Source: Chromobacterium vaccinii
GTDB taxonomy: Bacteria; Pseudomonadota; Gammaproteobacteria; Burkholderiales; Chromobacteriaceae
Assembly: GCF_000971335.1 (NCBI RefSeq)
Contig: NZ_JZJL01000004.1
Span: 103,783-167,782, forward strand
DNA: 64,000 nucleotides
Direction of reading: 5' to 3'
The notes under the pieces were generated by a model. That model had not been told where the DNA came from. It did no database searches and was given only the letters and a program-made list of their open reading frames with translations. Position 1 is the stretch's first letter. Each line of letters begins with the position of its first letter. A program made the translations under genes and the position numbers. This document shows positions 1 through 9,518 of this stretch, piece after piece.

Positions 1-1
1 A

Positions 2-295
2 CTGAAGATCAATCTGCCGACCGCGCAGGGCGAGCAGCAGCAGAGCAAGACCGTCGAGATCAAGGTGGCGGTGGCCGCCGACGGCGCGATGGCGGTGAAT
101 GACGCCAAGCTGCCCGGCGGCGACAAGGCCGCGCTGCTGGCCAGCCTGAGGGCCGCCGCGGCCGGCAAGCGCGACGTGGTGGTGGTGGTCAACGCCGACG
201 CCAGGTCCACCCACCAGTCGGTGATCGCCGTGATGGAGGCGGCCCGCGAGGCCGGTCTGTCGCAACTGACTTTCGCCACCCAGAACCTGAAGTGA
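2..295 (+). CDS. exbD: ExbD/TolR biopolymer transport protein, 3' part
   Basis: This is the C-terminal part of an ExbD/TolR protein; the N-terminal membrane helix lies upstream of the window. ExbD works with ExbB and TonB in the inner membrane to pass proton-motive force to outer-membrane receptors. The visible periplasmic domain has the typical pattern: a strand with NLPTA, then VEIKVAVAADG, a helix with LLASLR, DVVVVVNADARSTHQSVIAVMEAAREAGLSQ split over the fold, and a final LTFATQ strand. It ends 13 bases before lpxK. An exbD-lpxK-Trm112-kdsB order is common in Betaproteobacteria. ExbD and TolR are hard to tell apart from this fragment; ExbD is preferred from the context. Confidence 0.85.
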   Translation: MKINLPTAQGEQQQSKTVEIKVAVAADGAMAVNDAKLPGGDKAALLASLRAAAAGKRDVVVVVNADARSTHQSVIAVMEAAREAGLSQLTFATQNLK

Positions 296-308
296 AGCCT
301 GAGGCGGC

Positions 309-1328
309 ATGCGTTTGATAGAACAACACTGGTACCGGCCGCGAGGCTGGCTGATGGCCCTTCTGGCTCCGCTGGAAGGGCTTTTTGCGCTGCTGGCCGC
401 TTTGCGCCGGCAAGCGTTCCGCCGCGGCTGGAAAACGAGCGAAAAGCTCGCGGTTCCAGTGGTGGTGATCGGCAACATCAATGTCGGCGGCGTCGGCAAG
501 ACGCCGTTGACGCTGGCGCTGTTGCGCGATTTCGCCGAGAGGGGCGTCAAAGTCGGGGTGATCAGCCGCGGCTACGGCGGCGAGGCGGCGACGCCGACCG
601 AGGTGAAGCCCGACAGCGATCCGGCCTTGGTCGGCGACGAGCCGTTGCTGCTGGCCGCCGCCGGCGCGCCGGTGGTGGTGGGGCGCGACCGCGTCGCCGC
701 CGGCCGCCGCCTGCTGGCGCTGCATCCGGACGTCGAGCTGATCCTCAGCGACGACGGCCTCCAGCATTACCGGCTGGCGCGCGATCTGGAGATCGCGGTG
801 CTGGACGGCCGGCGCGGCCTCGGCAACGGCAGGCTGCTGCCCAATGGCCCGCTGCGCGAGCCGCCGTCGCGGCTGGAGACGGTGGACGCCGCCGTGGTCA
901 ACGGCGCGGGCGTGGCGCTGGCCTTGCCGGCGGCGCTGCCGCGCTTCGCCATGACGCTGCGCCCCGGCGCCTGCCATGCGCTGGATGACGCGTCGCGCAC
1001 GCGGGACGCGGCCGGCTTCGCAGGTTTGAAGGTGGCGGCGCTGGCCGGCATCGGCCATCCCGAGCGCTTTTTCGACACGCTGGCGGCGCAGGGCATCGCC
1101 GTTGATCGGCGGCTGTCCTTTCCCGACCACCACGCGTTCGCGCCTGGCGACATTCCCGCCGACGCCGACGCGGTGATCGTCACCAGCAAGGACGCGGTCA
1201 AGCTCGCGCGCGCGCTTCATGACGCGGCGCAGCGTGCTAGACTATGGGTTTTGCCGGTTCAGGCCACGCTGGCGCCTGATCTGTGCGAATGGATACTAGC
1301 CCGCTTGAAGACGAAACATGGACGCTAA
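309..1328 (+). CDS. lpxK: Tetraacyldisaccharide 4'-kinase LpxK
   Basis: LpxK phosphorylates the 4' position of the lipid A disaccharide precursor at the inner face of the inner membrane, giving lipid IVA. The 339-residue length is normal. A hydrophobic N-terminal helix around residues 14-33 fits membrane association. A P-loop with GGVGKT lies near residues 60-65, followed by the family motif SRGYGG and the DDGLQH motif near residue 150. The end overlaps the next gene by 11 bases, which suggests translational coupling. The neighbours (kdsB, adk) support an envelope-biogenesis operon. Confidence 0.96.
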   Translation: MRLIEQHWYRPRGWLMALLAPLEGLFALLAALRRQAFRRGWKTSEKLAVPVVVIGNINVGGVGKTPLTLALLRDFAERGVKVGVISRGYGGEAATPTEVKPDSDPALVGDEPLLLAAAGAPVVVGRDRVAAGRRLLALHPDVELILSDDGLQHYRLARDLEIAVLDGRRGLGNGRLLPNGPLREPPSRLETVDAAVVNGAGVALALPAALPRFAMTLRPGACHALDDASRTRDAAGFAGLKVAALAGIGHPERFFDTLAAQGIAVDRRLSFPDHHAFAPGDIPADADAVIVTSKDAVKLARALHDAAQRARLWVLPVQATLAPDLCEWILARLKTKHGR

Positions 1329-1500
1329 ATTTCTGGAAATCCTGGTGTGCCCGCTGTGCAAGGGTCCGCTGGTGTTCGACAAGAGCAAGGAAGAGCTGAT
1401 CTGCAAGGGCGACCGCCTGGCGTTCCCGATCAAGGACGGCATTCCGATGATGCTGGAGAGCGAGGCGCGCGAGCTGCCGCCGGAAGAAGAAGTCAAATGA
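1318..1500 (+). CDS. Trm112 family protein (YcaR type)
   Basis: This 60-residue protein belongs to the Trm112/YcaR family of small zinc-ribbon-like proteins. It starts [18 protein letters not shown], with a CPLC pair near residues 11-14 and the family motif [13 protein letters not shown] at residues 34-46. The second metal-binding pair is incomplete, with a single later Cys in ELICKGD, as often seen in proteobacterial members. Bacterial members are often encoded between lpxK and kdsB, exactly as here. Trm112 proteins activate methyltransferases in eukaryotes and archaea; a bacterial role is not settled. Confidence 0.93.
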   Translation: MDAKFLEILVCPLCKGPLVFDKSKEELICKGDRLAFPIKDGIPMMLESEARELPPEEEVK

Positions 1501-2252
1501 ACGGTTTCGTCGTGGTGATTCCGGCGCGGATGGCGTCCAGCCGCCTGCCGGGCAAACCGCTGGCCGACATCGCCGGCAAGCCGATGGTGGTGCGCGTGGC
1601 CGAGCAGGCGGCGAAGAGCCGCGCTTCCCGCGTCGTCGTCGCCACCGACCACGCCGACATCCTTGCCGCCTGCGCCGCCCACGGCGTCGAGGCGGCGCTG
1701 ACGCGGGCAGACCACCCCAGCGGCACCGACCGCCTGGCCGAGGTGGCCGCCAAGCTGGCGCTGCCGGCCGACGCGCTGGTGATCAATGTGCAGGGCGACG
1801 AGCCGCTGATCCAGCCCGAGCTGATCGACCGGCTGGCCGAGCTGCTGGCCGCCGGCGACGCGCCGGTGGCGACGCTGGCGCACGCGCTGCACGACGCGGC
1901 CGACCATTTCAATCCCAATGTGGTGAAAGTGGTTCTCGACAAGAACGGCCGCGCGCTCTATTTCAGCCGCGCACCGATTCCCTATGCCCGCGACGCCTAC
2001 GCTGCCGACCGCTCGGCGCTGCCGGCAGGACTGCCGGTCTACCGCCACATCGGCATGTACGGCTACCGCGCCGGCTTCCTGGCCGCTTACGCCGGGCTGG
2101 AGCCGGGACCGTTGGAGCAATACGAGGCGCTGGAACAATTGCGCGTGCTCTGGCATGGTTACAGCATCGCGGTGGCATTGGCGGACGAGGCGCCGGCCGC
2201 CGGGGTGGATACGCCGGAAGACCTGGAACGGGTACGACGGCTGTTCGCTTGA
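1497..2252 (+). CDS. kdsB: 3-deoxy-manno-octulosonate cytidylyltransferase
   Basis: KdsB activates Kdo with CTP to make CMP-Kdo for the LPS inner core. I chose the ATG at 1497, which overlaps the stop of the Trm112 gene as ATGA and gives [22 protein letters not shown], the classic KdsB nucleotide-binding start. Upstream codons in this frame only read through the Trm112 gene. The protein has 251 residues, the usual size. The motif [10 protein letters not shown] and the conserved [10 protein letters not shown] segment are both present. It belongs to the same pathway as kdsC and kdsD near 16-17.7 kb. Confidence 0.96.
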   Translation: MNGFVVVIPARMASSRLPGKPLADIAGKPMVVRVAEQAAKSRASRVVVATDHADILAACAAHGVEAALTRADHPSGTDRLAEVAAKLALPADALVINVQGDEPLIQPELIDRLAELLAAGDAPVATLAHALHDAADHFNPNVVKVVLDKNGRALYFSRAPIPYARDAYAADRSALPAGLPVYRHIGMYGYRAGFLAAYAGLEPGPLEQYEALEQLRVLWHGYSIAVALADEAPAAGVDTPEDLERVRRLFA

Positions 2253-2308
2253 GGGGGCTGTAGGCGCTCCAAAAGAATTCATAAATCAAACAGACTGGAG
2301 TCACATAA

Positions 2309-2965
<657 letters not shown>

Positions 2966-2987
2966 TTTTGGCGGTTGTCGGGAAACA

Positions 2988-3009
2988 AGCGGGCCTCGGC
3001 CCGCTTTTT
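2988..3009 (+). terminator. Rho-independent terminator after adk
   Basis: AGCGGGCC, a 2-base loop, GGCCCGCT, then TTTTG. It closes the lpxK-adk transcription unit. Confidence 0.85.
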
Positions 3010-3057
3010 GTTTGAGCAAACCGCTGGTCTTGGATCGTCGGACGGGGGACAATGGAA

Positions 3058-3118
3058 CCTCGAGGAGCGAATGAGGCTCCAAACTGCAGCAAGCGCCGGC
3101 TGGATGCCGGCCTCGAGG
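3058..3118 (+). promoter_or_regulatory. Structured leader of the HlyIII-family gene
   Basis: The 5' leader can fold as a three-way junction. CCTCGAG at 3058-3064 pairs with CTCGAGG at 3112-3118 (7 bp). Inside are a GGAGC/GCTCC hairpin (3064-3068 with 3076-3080) and a GCCGGC/GCCGGC hairpin (3095-3100 with 3106-3111). The closing strand contains GAGG, the only ribosome-site-like sequence before the ATG at 3129, so the fold would hide it. I do not recognise a known riboswitch class. The GAGGAGCG segment only loosely recalls SAH riboswitches. Confidence 0.4.
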
Positions 3119-3128
3119 AAAAACAATT

Positions 3129-3746
3129 ATGTATCGCGGCGAACGCTTCAACGGCTATTCGCATCTTGCCGGCACCCTGCTGGCGATAGCCGGTCTGGTG
3201 GTGCTGGTGGTCGAGGCGGCCATGCAGCGCGATCCATGGAAAATCGTCAGCTTCAGCTTGTACGGCGGCACGCTGGTGACGCTGTACCTGATCTCGACGC
3301 TGTACCACAGCTTCAGGGGGCGGGCCAAGGCCATCCTGCAGAAGTGCGACCATTCGGCGATCTATCTGCTGATCGCCGGCAGCTACACGCCGTTCGCGCT
3401 GGTGACGCTGCGCGGCGCCTGGGGCTGGACCCTGTTCGGCGTCAGCTGGGGGCTGGCGCTGTTCGGCATCATCCAGGAGCTGACGCTGGGGCGGCGCACC
3501 CGCATCCTGTCCATGATCCTGTACGTGGCGATGGGTTGGCTGGTGCTGATCGCGATCAAGCCGCTGATCGAGGCGCTGGAGCCCGGCGGCTTGTTCTGGC
3601 TGGCGCTGGGCGGCCTGCTGTACAGCGCGGGCATCTACTGGTTCCTGAACGACGAGAAGATACGCCACGGCCACGGCATCTGGCATTTGTTCGTGCTGGG
3701 CGGCAGCATCTGCCAGTATCTTTGCGTGTTGAACTACGTGGCCTGA
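3129..3746 (+). CDS. Hemolysin III / PAQR family membrane protein
   Basis: This 205-residue protein has about seven hydrophobic segments and belongs to the HlyIII (YqfA, PAQR-like) family. Family marks are the opening RGERFNGYSHLAGTLLA, the segment STLYHSF near residues 57-63, KCDHSAIYLLIAGSYTPF near 74-91, and GHGIWHLFVLGGS near the C-terminus. The conserved S/H/D/H residues match the PAQR metal-site pattern. The family is membrane-bound; cytolytic activity has been reported only for a few members, and the cellular role is unclear. The gene has its own leader and is followed by a bidirectional terminator. Confidence 0.93.
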   Translation: MYRGERFNGYSHLAGTLLAIAGLVVLVVEAAMQRDPWKIVSFSLYGGTLVTLYLISTLYHSFRGRAKAILQKCDHSAIYLLIAGSYTPFALVTLRGAWGWTLFGVSWGLALFGIIQELTLGRRTRILSMILYVAMGWLVLIAIKPLIEALEPGGLFWLALGGLLYSAGIYWFLNDEKIRHGHGIWHLFVLGGSICQYLCVLNYVA

Positions 3747-3768
3747 GCGCATTTCGCGGGAACGAAAA

Positions 3769-3793
3769 ACGGCAGCCGAGCGCTGCCGTTTTC
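3769..3793. terminator. Bidirectional terminator
   Basis: ACGGCAGC, loop, GCTGCCGT, flanked by AAAAA on the left and TTTT on the right. It separates the converging HlyIII gene and HD-GYP regulator gene. Confidence 0.8.
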
Positions 3794-3812
3794 ATTTGCT
3801 GGGCAAGCCGAT

Positions 3813-5405
3813 CTAGTCGCCGAACTGCACCGGCAGCCTGTCTTCGTCCACCAGCCGGCTCAGCGCGGCGACCACATGCGGATCGAACTGGGTGCCGGCG
3901 CGGCCATTGATGTACTTCATCGTGTCCTCCATGCTCCACGGCTCCTTGTAGGGGCGCTTGTTGAGCAGCGCGTCGAACACGTCCACCACCGCGACGATGC
4001 GGGCGGACAGCGGGATGTCCTGGCCTTTGAGTTTGCTGGGATAGCCGTTGCCGTCGAAGTGTTCGTGGTGGCCGCCGGCGATTTCCGAGCCCAGCGACAG
4101 ATAGCTGGCGCCCTCCACCAATTGGGCGGACTTGGCCAGGATCTGCGCGCCTATCGTCGCGTGCTGCTCCATGATGGCGCGTTCGTCAGGATCCAGCTTG
4201 CCGGGTTTCAATAGGATATTGTCAGGCGTCGCCACCTTGCCGATGTCGTGCAGGATGCTGGCCATGCCCACCATGTCCATGAACTCCCGGGTCATCAGCT
4301 CGGGGTAATGGTTGTCGCCGGCCATTTCCTCGGCGATGGCGTCGGTCAGCTTTTGCACCCGCAGCACGTGGTCGCCGGTGTCGGTGTCGCGGAATTCCGC
4401 CAGATCGGCCAGCGCAACCACCGTGGCTTCCTGGGCGCTGCGCAGCTGGTTGTACAGGTAGAGGTTGTCGTAGGCGGCCGAGATGCGCTGGCAGAACACG
4501 TCCAGCAAGTCGCGCTCCACGGCGTCCAGCGGCCATTGCGGCATGAAGTGGACGGCGAACTCGCGGCGGTTGCGCGAGGAGATGTACAGCACGTCGTAGG
4601 GATGCTGGTAAATGCTGCGCTTTTCCTTGAACACCTGCTGGAACACCGCTTCCAGGTGCGGCTCGTTGGACAGGTCGCCGGATTCCGCCAGGTATTCGTA
4701 GGCGCCGGACACCGCCAGGATTTCCAGTTCAGGCCGGCCGACCATATTGTCGTTGCGCACGCACAGAATGCCGTCGGTGCCGATGTCCAGCAGCGCGCTG
4801 ATCTGGCGCAGCACGCCGGATGCGAACTCCCGCAGCGAGTGCAGCTGGTACAGATCGGACGCGCTCTCCAGGATCTTGGCCAGGCCCTGGCGGTTCTTTT
4901 CCAGCGACACCAGGTTTTCGTAGGCGCGCAGCGAGGCGATGGTGGTGGTGAACAGCTTCTGGGTGGTGAGTTCGGTCTTGGTCTTGTAGTCGTTGATGTC
5001 GTAATTGAGGATGACCTCCTGCTCCGGCGCCTGTCCGGGCTGGCCGGTGCGCAGCACGATGCGCACCACGCCGTTGTCGAGCTCCTCGCGGATGCGGTGC
5101 ACCAGCCTCAGGCCCGCGTCCTCGCTTTCCATCACCACGTCCAGCATGATCAGCGCGATGTCCTGATGCTGCTGCAGCATCTGAAAGGCCTCGGCGCCGC
5201 TGTAGGCGCTCAGCAGCTCCAGCGGGCGCTCCTTGTAGCTGATGCCGCGCAGCGCGATGCGGGTGGCGGTGTGCACGTCCTTTTCGTCATCGACGATCAG
5301 CACTTTCCAGGGCTTGCGCACTTCGGACGGACGGGGCGTTTCCTCGCCGTCGTTGTCGTCCAGCAGCCAGTTGTCGTCGTCTGGAAGGGATGCTTGTTGG
5401 CTCAT
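3813..5405 (-). CDS. Response regulator with HD-GYP output domain (DUF3369 type)
   Basis: This 530-residue regulator probably hydrolyses cyclic di-GMP in response to phosphorylation. Residues 34-160 form a receiver domain with acidic D39/D40, phospho-acceptor D89 (ALIMLD) and K141. A DUF3369-like middle region (about 165-320) follows. The C-terminal HD-GYP domain carries HDIGK at 386-390 and the full HHEHFDGNGYP motif at 446-456, so it should be catalytically active. Its start overlaps the stop of the upstream histidine kinase (ATGA), so the two are almost certainly a cognate pair. Confidence 0.93.
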   Translation of the reverse strand: MSQQASLPDDDNWLLDDNDGEETPRPSEVRKPWKVLIVDDEKDVHTATRIALRGISYKERPLELLSAYSGAEAFQMLQQHQDIALIMLDVVMESEDAGLRLVHRIREELDNGVVRIVLRTGQPGQAPEQEVILNYDINDYKTKTELTTQKLFTTTIASLRAYENLVSLEKNRQGLAKILESASDLYQLHSLREFASGVLRQISALLDIGTDGILCVRNDNMVGRPELEILAVSGAYEYLAESGDLSNEPHLEAVFQQVFKEKRSIYQHPYDVLYISSRNRREFAVHFMPQWPLDAVERDLLDVFCQRISAAYDNLYLYNQLRSAQEATVVALADLAEFRDTDTGDHVLRVQKLTDAIAEEMAGDNHYPELMTREFMDMVGMASILHDIGKVATPDNILLKPGKLDPDERAIMEQHATIGAQILAKSAQLVEGASYLSLGSEIAGGHHEHFDGNGYPSKLKGQDIPLSARIVAVVDVFDALLNKRPYKEPWSMEDTMKYINGRAGTQFDPHVVAALSRLVDEDRLPVQFGD

Positions 5406-6949
5406 GCCACATTCTCCTTATGCTGGACGGTGGGGGCGATGCAAGGCATGTCCAGCGTGAATCGGGTGCCCTGTCCAACCTCGCTGTGAACCTCGATGTT
5501 GCCGCCCAGTCGCTGCCGCACGATGTTGTAGACGATGTTGAGGCCGAGGCCGCTGCCGCCGGTGCCGCGGCGGGTGGTGAAGAAGGGTTCGAATACCCGG
5601 CTCAGGTTTTCCTGCGAGATGCCCTGGCCGCTGTCGCTGATGGTCATCGATACATGCTGGGCGGCGTTGCGGTGGGCCTCGATGACGATGGCGCCGGCGA
5701 TCTCGCCGCCTTCGTAGCCGTGTATCAGCGCGTTGACCACCAGATTGGTCAGCACCTGGGCCAGCGCGCCGGGGTAGCTGTCCAGCAGGATGTCCTCTTC
5801 GCACTGGATGTCTATCGAGACCTTGGTGTGCTTGAAGCGGGGTTTCAGGCTGGTGATCACCTCGTTCAGGTAATCGTGCAGGTGGAAGCTGCGCCTGGCC
5901 TCGCTGGTCTGGTCCACCGCCACCTGCTTGAAGCTGTGGATCAGGTTGGCGGCGCGCTCGGAGTTGGCCAGGATCAGCTCGCAGCATTCCTGCGCCGTTT
6001 CGAGATAGCTCTGGAAGTCGCTCTTCTTGATGTTGCCGCTGTCCAGCTTGCCGGTGATGTGCGAGGTGGCGGTGCCAAGGTGCGAGGCGGCGGTCAGCGT
6101 GATGCCGACCGGGGTGTTGATCTCGTGGGCGACGCCGGCCACCAGGCTGCCCAGCGACGCCATCTTTTCCGCTTCCACCAGCGTTTCCTGCGTCGCCATC
6201 AGCTGGCTGTAGGCCTGCTGCGCCTTTTCCTTTTCCTCGCGCGCGATCGCCTCGGCCGCGGTCCGTTTCACCAGGTCGGCGGCGGTGCGGGCGACGATGC
6301 GGTTGAAGCCGTTGACGATGCCGCCGATCTCGTCGTCGGCCAGGTGGGTGATCTGGGCGCCGCTGGCGTCCGGCGCGCGGATCGCGGTGTTCAGCGCCTG
6401 CTGCAGCTTGGCCAGCGGCTGGAAGATGAAGCGCTGCAGATTGAACGACATGATGAAGAAGATCAGGCCGTCCAGCAGCACGATCTGGGCGACGATGGTG
6501 ATCAGGTGCTGGTCTTCGCGCGCGCGCAGCGCGTCGTGCGACAGGTAGACGGTGGCGGTGCCCAGGTGCTCCTTGCCCTGGTAGATGATGGGAATGCTGA
6601 GGGTGTCGTCGACCTTGGGCTGCTCGTTGGGCAGCATGTCGCGGAGACTGCCGTTGGCGTCGCGGGTGCGGCCCAGGTTGAGGCCGCTTTCCCCCTTGAC
6701 GTTGATGGCGATAACCGAGGGCCAGCTCAATTCGCTGTCCAGCGCCAGGCGGACGTTTTCGTCGTCTAGCTGCCAGATGCCGTGCGGCAGGGACAGGGAA
6801 AGCCGCGACTGCACGGCGGCGCGCTGGGTCTGGAAGTCATTCTGGTCAATATTGTAGTCATGGATGTAGAAATACAGTCCAGTCGTCCCCAGAATGGTGG
6901 TGATCCATGCCATCAGCCATAACATTAACCTTGTCTTGATACTTTTCAT
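5402..6949 (-). CDS. Membrane sensor histidine kinase
   Basis: This 515-residue sensor kinase is partner to the HD-GYP regulator. A first membrane helix (residues 8-29), a periplasmic domain (about 30-148) and a second helix (about 150-170) are followed by a HAMP-like linker and a coiled coil rich in Ala and Glu (225-262). The H-box SLVAGVAHEINTP places the phosphorylated histidine at H275. An N-box (LTNLVVNALIHGYEG), a G1 box (DSGQGIS) and a G2 box (GGSGLGLNIV) complete the ATPase domain. There is no receiver domain. The ligand of the periplasmic domain is not evident. Confidence 0.94.
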   Translation of the reverse strand: MKSIKTRLMLWLMAWITTILGTTGLYFYIHDYNIDQNDFQTQRAAVQSRLSLSLPHGIWQLDDENVRLALDSELSWPSVIAINVKGESGLNLGRTRDANGSLRDMLPNEQPKVDDTLSIPIIYQGKEHLGTATVYLSHDALRAREDQHLITIVAQIVLLDGLIFFIMSFNLQRFIFQPLAKLQQALNTAIRAPDASGAQITHLADDEIGGIVNGFNRIVARTAADLVKRTAAEAIAREEKEKAQQAYSQLMATQETLVEAEKMASLGSLVAGVAHEINTPVGITLTAASHLGTATSHITGKLDSGNIKKSDFQSYLETAQECCELILANSERAANLIHSFKQVAVDQTSEARRSFHLHDYLNEVITSLKPRFKHTKVSIDIQCEEDILLDSYPGALAQVLTNLVVNALIHGYEGGEIAGAIVIEAHRNAAQHVSMTISDSGQGISQENLSRVFEPFFTTRRGTGGSGLGLNIVYNIVRQRLGGNIEVHSEVGQGTRFTLDMPCIAPTVQHKENVA

Positions 6950-7050
6950 GGTGCCTGTTTACCCGTGCCCTCAGAATGAATCGTAGGCAGAGGGCGAAGG
7001 AATTGCCATGCCGGATCGAGAACGGCTTCTGGTCCGCGCGCGGCCGCGGC

Positions 7051-7974
7051 TCAGGATGGAGGCGCGGCCAGCGGTTGCGTTTGCGCGCGGCGCAGCGGCA
7101 ACTTTTGCGCGAGCAGGCCGCCCAGGATCAGCGCCAGGCCCAGCAGCGTCGACGGCAGGATAGCCTCGCCGACGATCAGGTGGATCAGCAGCAGCGACGC
7201 CATCGGTGCCAGGAAGATCAGGTTGGCGATGCTGGCGGTGCTGCGCGTCAGCTTCATCGCCGACAGCCACAGCACGAAGGTGAAGCCCATTTCCAGCGCG
7301 CCGACATAGGCGGCGCCGGCCAGTCCTTGCCAGGCGGGGAGCGCCAGTTGGCCATGCCAGGCGCACCAGGCCAGGCTTAGCGGCAGGCTGCAGGCGAAAT
7401 TCAGCGTCAGGCCCAGCACCGGCTCGCGCGCGTCGCGGGTGTTGAAGATCCAGTAGCCGGCCCATAGCAGCGTCGAAACGAGCGCCAGCAGCACGCCCAG
7501 CTGGTTGGAGAAGTGCAGCTCCAGCAAGCGCCCCCGGGTGCCGATCACCAGCACGCCCAGATAGCAGATCAGCGCGGCGGCGGCGTCCTGGGCGCGCAGC
7601 TTCTGCTTCAGCAGCGGCACAGCCAGCAGGGTCATCGTCAGCGCCCAGGTGTAGTTGATCGCCTGCGCTTCCTGCGCCGGCAGCAGCGAGTAGGCCTGGA
7701 ACAGCACCAGATAGTAGATGAAGGGATTGACCGCGCCGAACAGCAGCGAGCTTTTCCAGTGGCGGCGGAAGGCGGCGGCCAGTTCGGGCAGGCGGCGCTG
7801 CCAGGCCAGGATGGAGAGCAGCGACAGCAGGGAGGCGGCGCTGGCGTACAGCACCAGTTGCATCGGGCTGAGGTGCTGCAGGCTGAGCTTGAAGGCGCTG
7901 GCGACAGTGGACCAGGCCAGCACGGCGCCGAGACCGAAGGCGTAGGCTTTTTTCTGATTATGGGCGGACGACAA
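7051..7974 (-). CDS. EamA/DMT family transporter
   Basis: This protein of about 307 residues has ten hydrophobic segments in two repeats, the drug/metabolite transporter fold. Typical pieces are AYAFGLGAVLAWSTVASAFKL at the start, AINYTWALTMTLLAVPLLKQKL in the first half and MGFTFVLWLSAMKL in the second. I prefer a TTG start at 7974 because GGAGA lies six bases upstream; no ATG is available near the N-terminus, and another TTG at 8019 would add 15 residues. The substrate cannot be told; many relatives export amino acids or metabolites. It is not clearly in an operon with its neighbours. Confidence 0.88.
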   Translation of the reverse strand: MSSAHNQKKAYAFGLGAVLAWSTVASAFKLSLQHLSPMQLVLYASAASLLSLLSILAWQRRLPELAAAFRRHWKSSLLFGAVNPFIYYLVLFQAYSLLPAQEAQAINYTWALTMTLLAVPLLKQKLRAQDAAAALICYLGVLVIGTRGRLLELHFSNQLGVLLALVSTLLWAGYWIFNTRDAREPVLGLTLNFACSLPLSLAWCAWHGQLALPAWQGLAGAAYVGALEMGFTFVLWLSAMKLTRSTASIANLIFLAPMASLLLIHLIVGEAILPSTLLGLALILGGLLAQKLPLRRAQTQPLAAPPS

Positions 7975-8042
7975 GACGGCTCTCCGGTGTGGTGGCTTGC
8001 CGGTCGATGTTAACCACAAACCGTCGTCATCGGCAAAGCGCT

Positions 8043-9518
8043 TCAGATCCCGGCCAGCAGGCGGTTGAGCGCGCGGCTGAGGCGTGGCATGGTCGCGGAG
8101 GCGGCGAGGCCGATCGGGCCGCCGTTTTCGGCGCGGTAGTCGTCGCCGGCCAGCCCGTGCAGCCGGACCGCCAGCGAGGCGGCGTCGAAAGCGTCCAGGC
8201 CCTGGGCCAGCAGCGCGGCGATGAGGCCGGTCAATACATCGCCCTGTCCGGCGACGGCCAGTTCCGGTCCGCCGCTGTCATTGACGCGGTAGTAGCCATC
8301 AGGCCTTGCGATCAGGCTGCCGGCGCCTTTCAGGACGACAACGCTGTTCAGGCCGGCGGCCAGCCGGCGGGCATGGGGCACGCGATCGGCCTGGATCTCT
8401 TGGGCGCCGCCCAGCCGCAGCAGCCGGGCGGCTTCGGCGGGGTGGGGCGTCAGCACGGTAGGCGCCCTGCGCTCGGCGACGAGGGCGGCCAGATCGCGGC
8501 GGACCGCCAGCAGATTGAGCGCGTCGGCGTCCAGCACCAGGGGAACGGCGCGGGCGATGGCCTGCTCCAGCAGCCGCTCGGCCAGCTCCTGCCGGCCCAG
8601 GCCTGGGCCGACGGCCAGCACGTCGGCGACGGGCAGGTCCGCGGCTTCGTCCGCCGGGCGCACCATCAGTTCCGGCGCGGCTGGGTCGACCGGCAGCCGG
8701 TCGTCCAGCGGACACAGATAGACTTTGCCGGCGCCGCCGGCCAGCGCGCTGCGGCCGGCGAGCAGCGCCGCGCCCAGCATGCCGGGCGCGCCGCCGATGA
8801 CGGATACGGAGCCGTAGCTGCCCTTGTGGCTGTCCCGGTTGCGGGCGAGCGCCGCGACCGGCGGGCGGTTGAGCTCGCCTTCGGCTTCCGGATACAGGCC
8901 GGCGGGGCAGTCCAGCATAGCCAGCTCCACCTGGCCGGCAAAGTCGGCGCCTGGCCCGCCGAACAACCCCGGCTTGTGGCAGAGGAAGGTCAGGGTGTGG
9001 TCGGCGCGGATGGCCGCGCCTTGCGGCTGCCCGGTATAGGCGTCAAGCCCGCTGGGGCAGTCCAGCGCCAACTTGGCGCAATCCAGGCGGTTCAGCCGAT
9101 TTATCAGGTCTTGCCAGGCGGGACCCAGCGGACGGGACAGGCCGATGCCGAACAGGCCGTCTATCAGCAGCGCCGGAGGCGGCGCGCCGCCGGGCAATTC
9201 AGCCAGGATGGAGAGGCCTGCTTTTTCCGCCTGCCGGCGCGCGGCGCGGCATTCGTCGCTGGCCGGAGCGATGGGCTGCAGGATGGTCAGCGGATGGCCG
9301 CGCTTGCGCAGCGCCAGCGCCGCGTGCAGCGCGTCGCCGCCGTTGTTGCCGGGGCCGGCGCAGACCAGCAGCGGCGAGGCCGGGGGGCTGTGGCGGGTGA
9401 CCCAGTCCGCGGCGGCAAGCGCGGCGCGGCGCATCAGGTTCAGTCCATGGCCGGCGGCGGCCTGTTCCAGCCGGCGCAGCGCTTCCAGGCTCAGGATCGG
9501 GCCGCCGTCCATGTTCAT
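8043..9518 (-). CDS. nnr: Bifunctional NAD(P)HX epimerase/dehydratase
   Basis: This 491-residue fusion repairs hydrated NAD(P)H. The N-terminal YjeF epimerase domain (about 1-215) contains CAGPGNNGGDAL and the DxxFGIGLSRPL segment. The C-terminal ADP-dependent dehydratase domain (about 220-491) contains KGSYGSVSVIGGAPGMLGAAL, the segment VLTPHPAEAARL, and the NDSGGPELAVAGQGDVLTG motif split around its glycines. The ATG at 9518 overlaps the ubiX stop as ATGA, so I chose it over the much longer open frame upstream, which only runs antisense-like through ubiX and rapZ. Coupled translation with ubiX is likely. Confidence 0.95.
   Translation of the reverse strand: MNMDGGPILSLEALRRLEQAAAGHGLNLMRRAALAAADWVTRHSPPASPLLVCAGPGNNGGDALHAALALRKRGHPLTILQPIAPASDECRAARRQAEKAGLSILAELPGGAPPPALLIDGLFGIGLSRPLGPAWQDLINRLNRLDCAKLALDCPSGLDAYTGQPQGAAIRADHTLTFLCHKPGLFGGPGADFAGQVELAMLDCPAGLYPEAEGELNRPPVAALARNRDSHKGSYGSVSVIGGAPGMLGAALLAGRSALAGGAGKVYLCPLDDRLPVDPAAPELMVRPADEAADLPVADVLAVGPGLGRQELAERLLEQAIARAVPLVLDADALNLLAVRRDLAALVAERRAPTVLTPHPAEAARLLRLGGAQEIQADRVPHARRLAAGLNSVVVLKGAGSLIARPDGYYRVNDSGGPELAVAGQGDVLTGLIAALLAQGLDAFDAASLAVRLHGLAGDDYRAENGGPIGLAASATMPRLSRALNRLLAGI

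Noticed and set aside
3058..3118. SAH riboswitch before the HlyIII-family gene
   Set aside because: A GAGGAGCG segment and a nearby GGCTC recall that class, but the spacing and the pseudoknot partner do not fit, and the gene is not in S-adenosyl metabolism.
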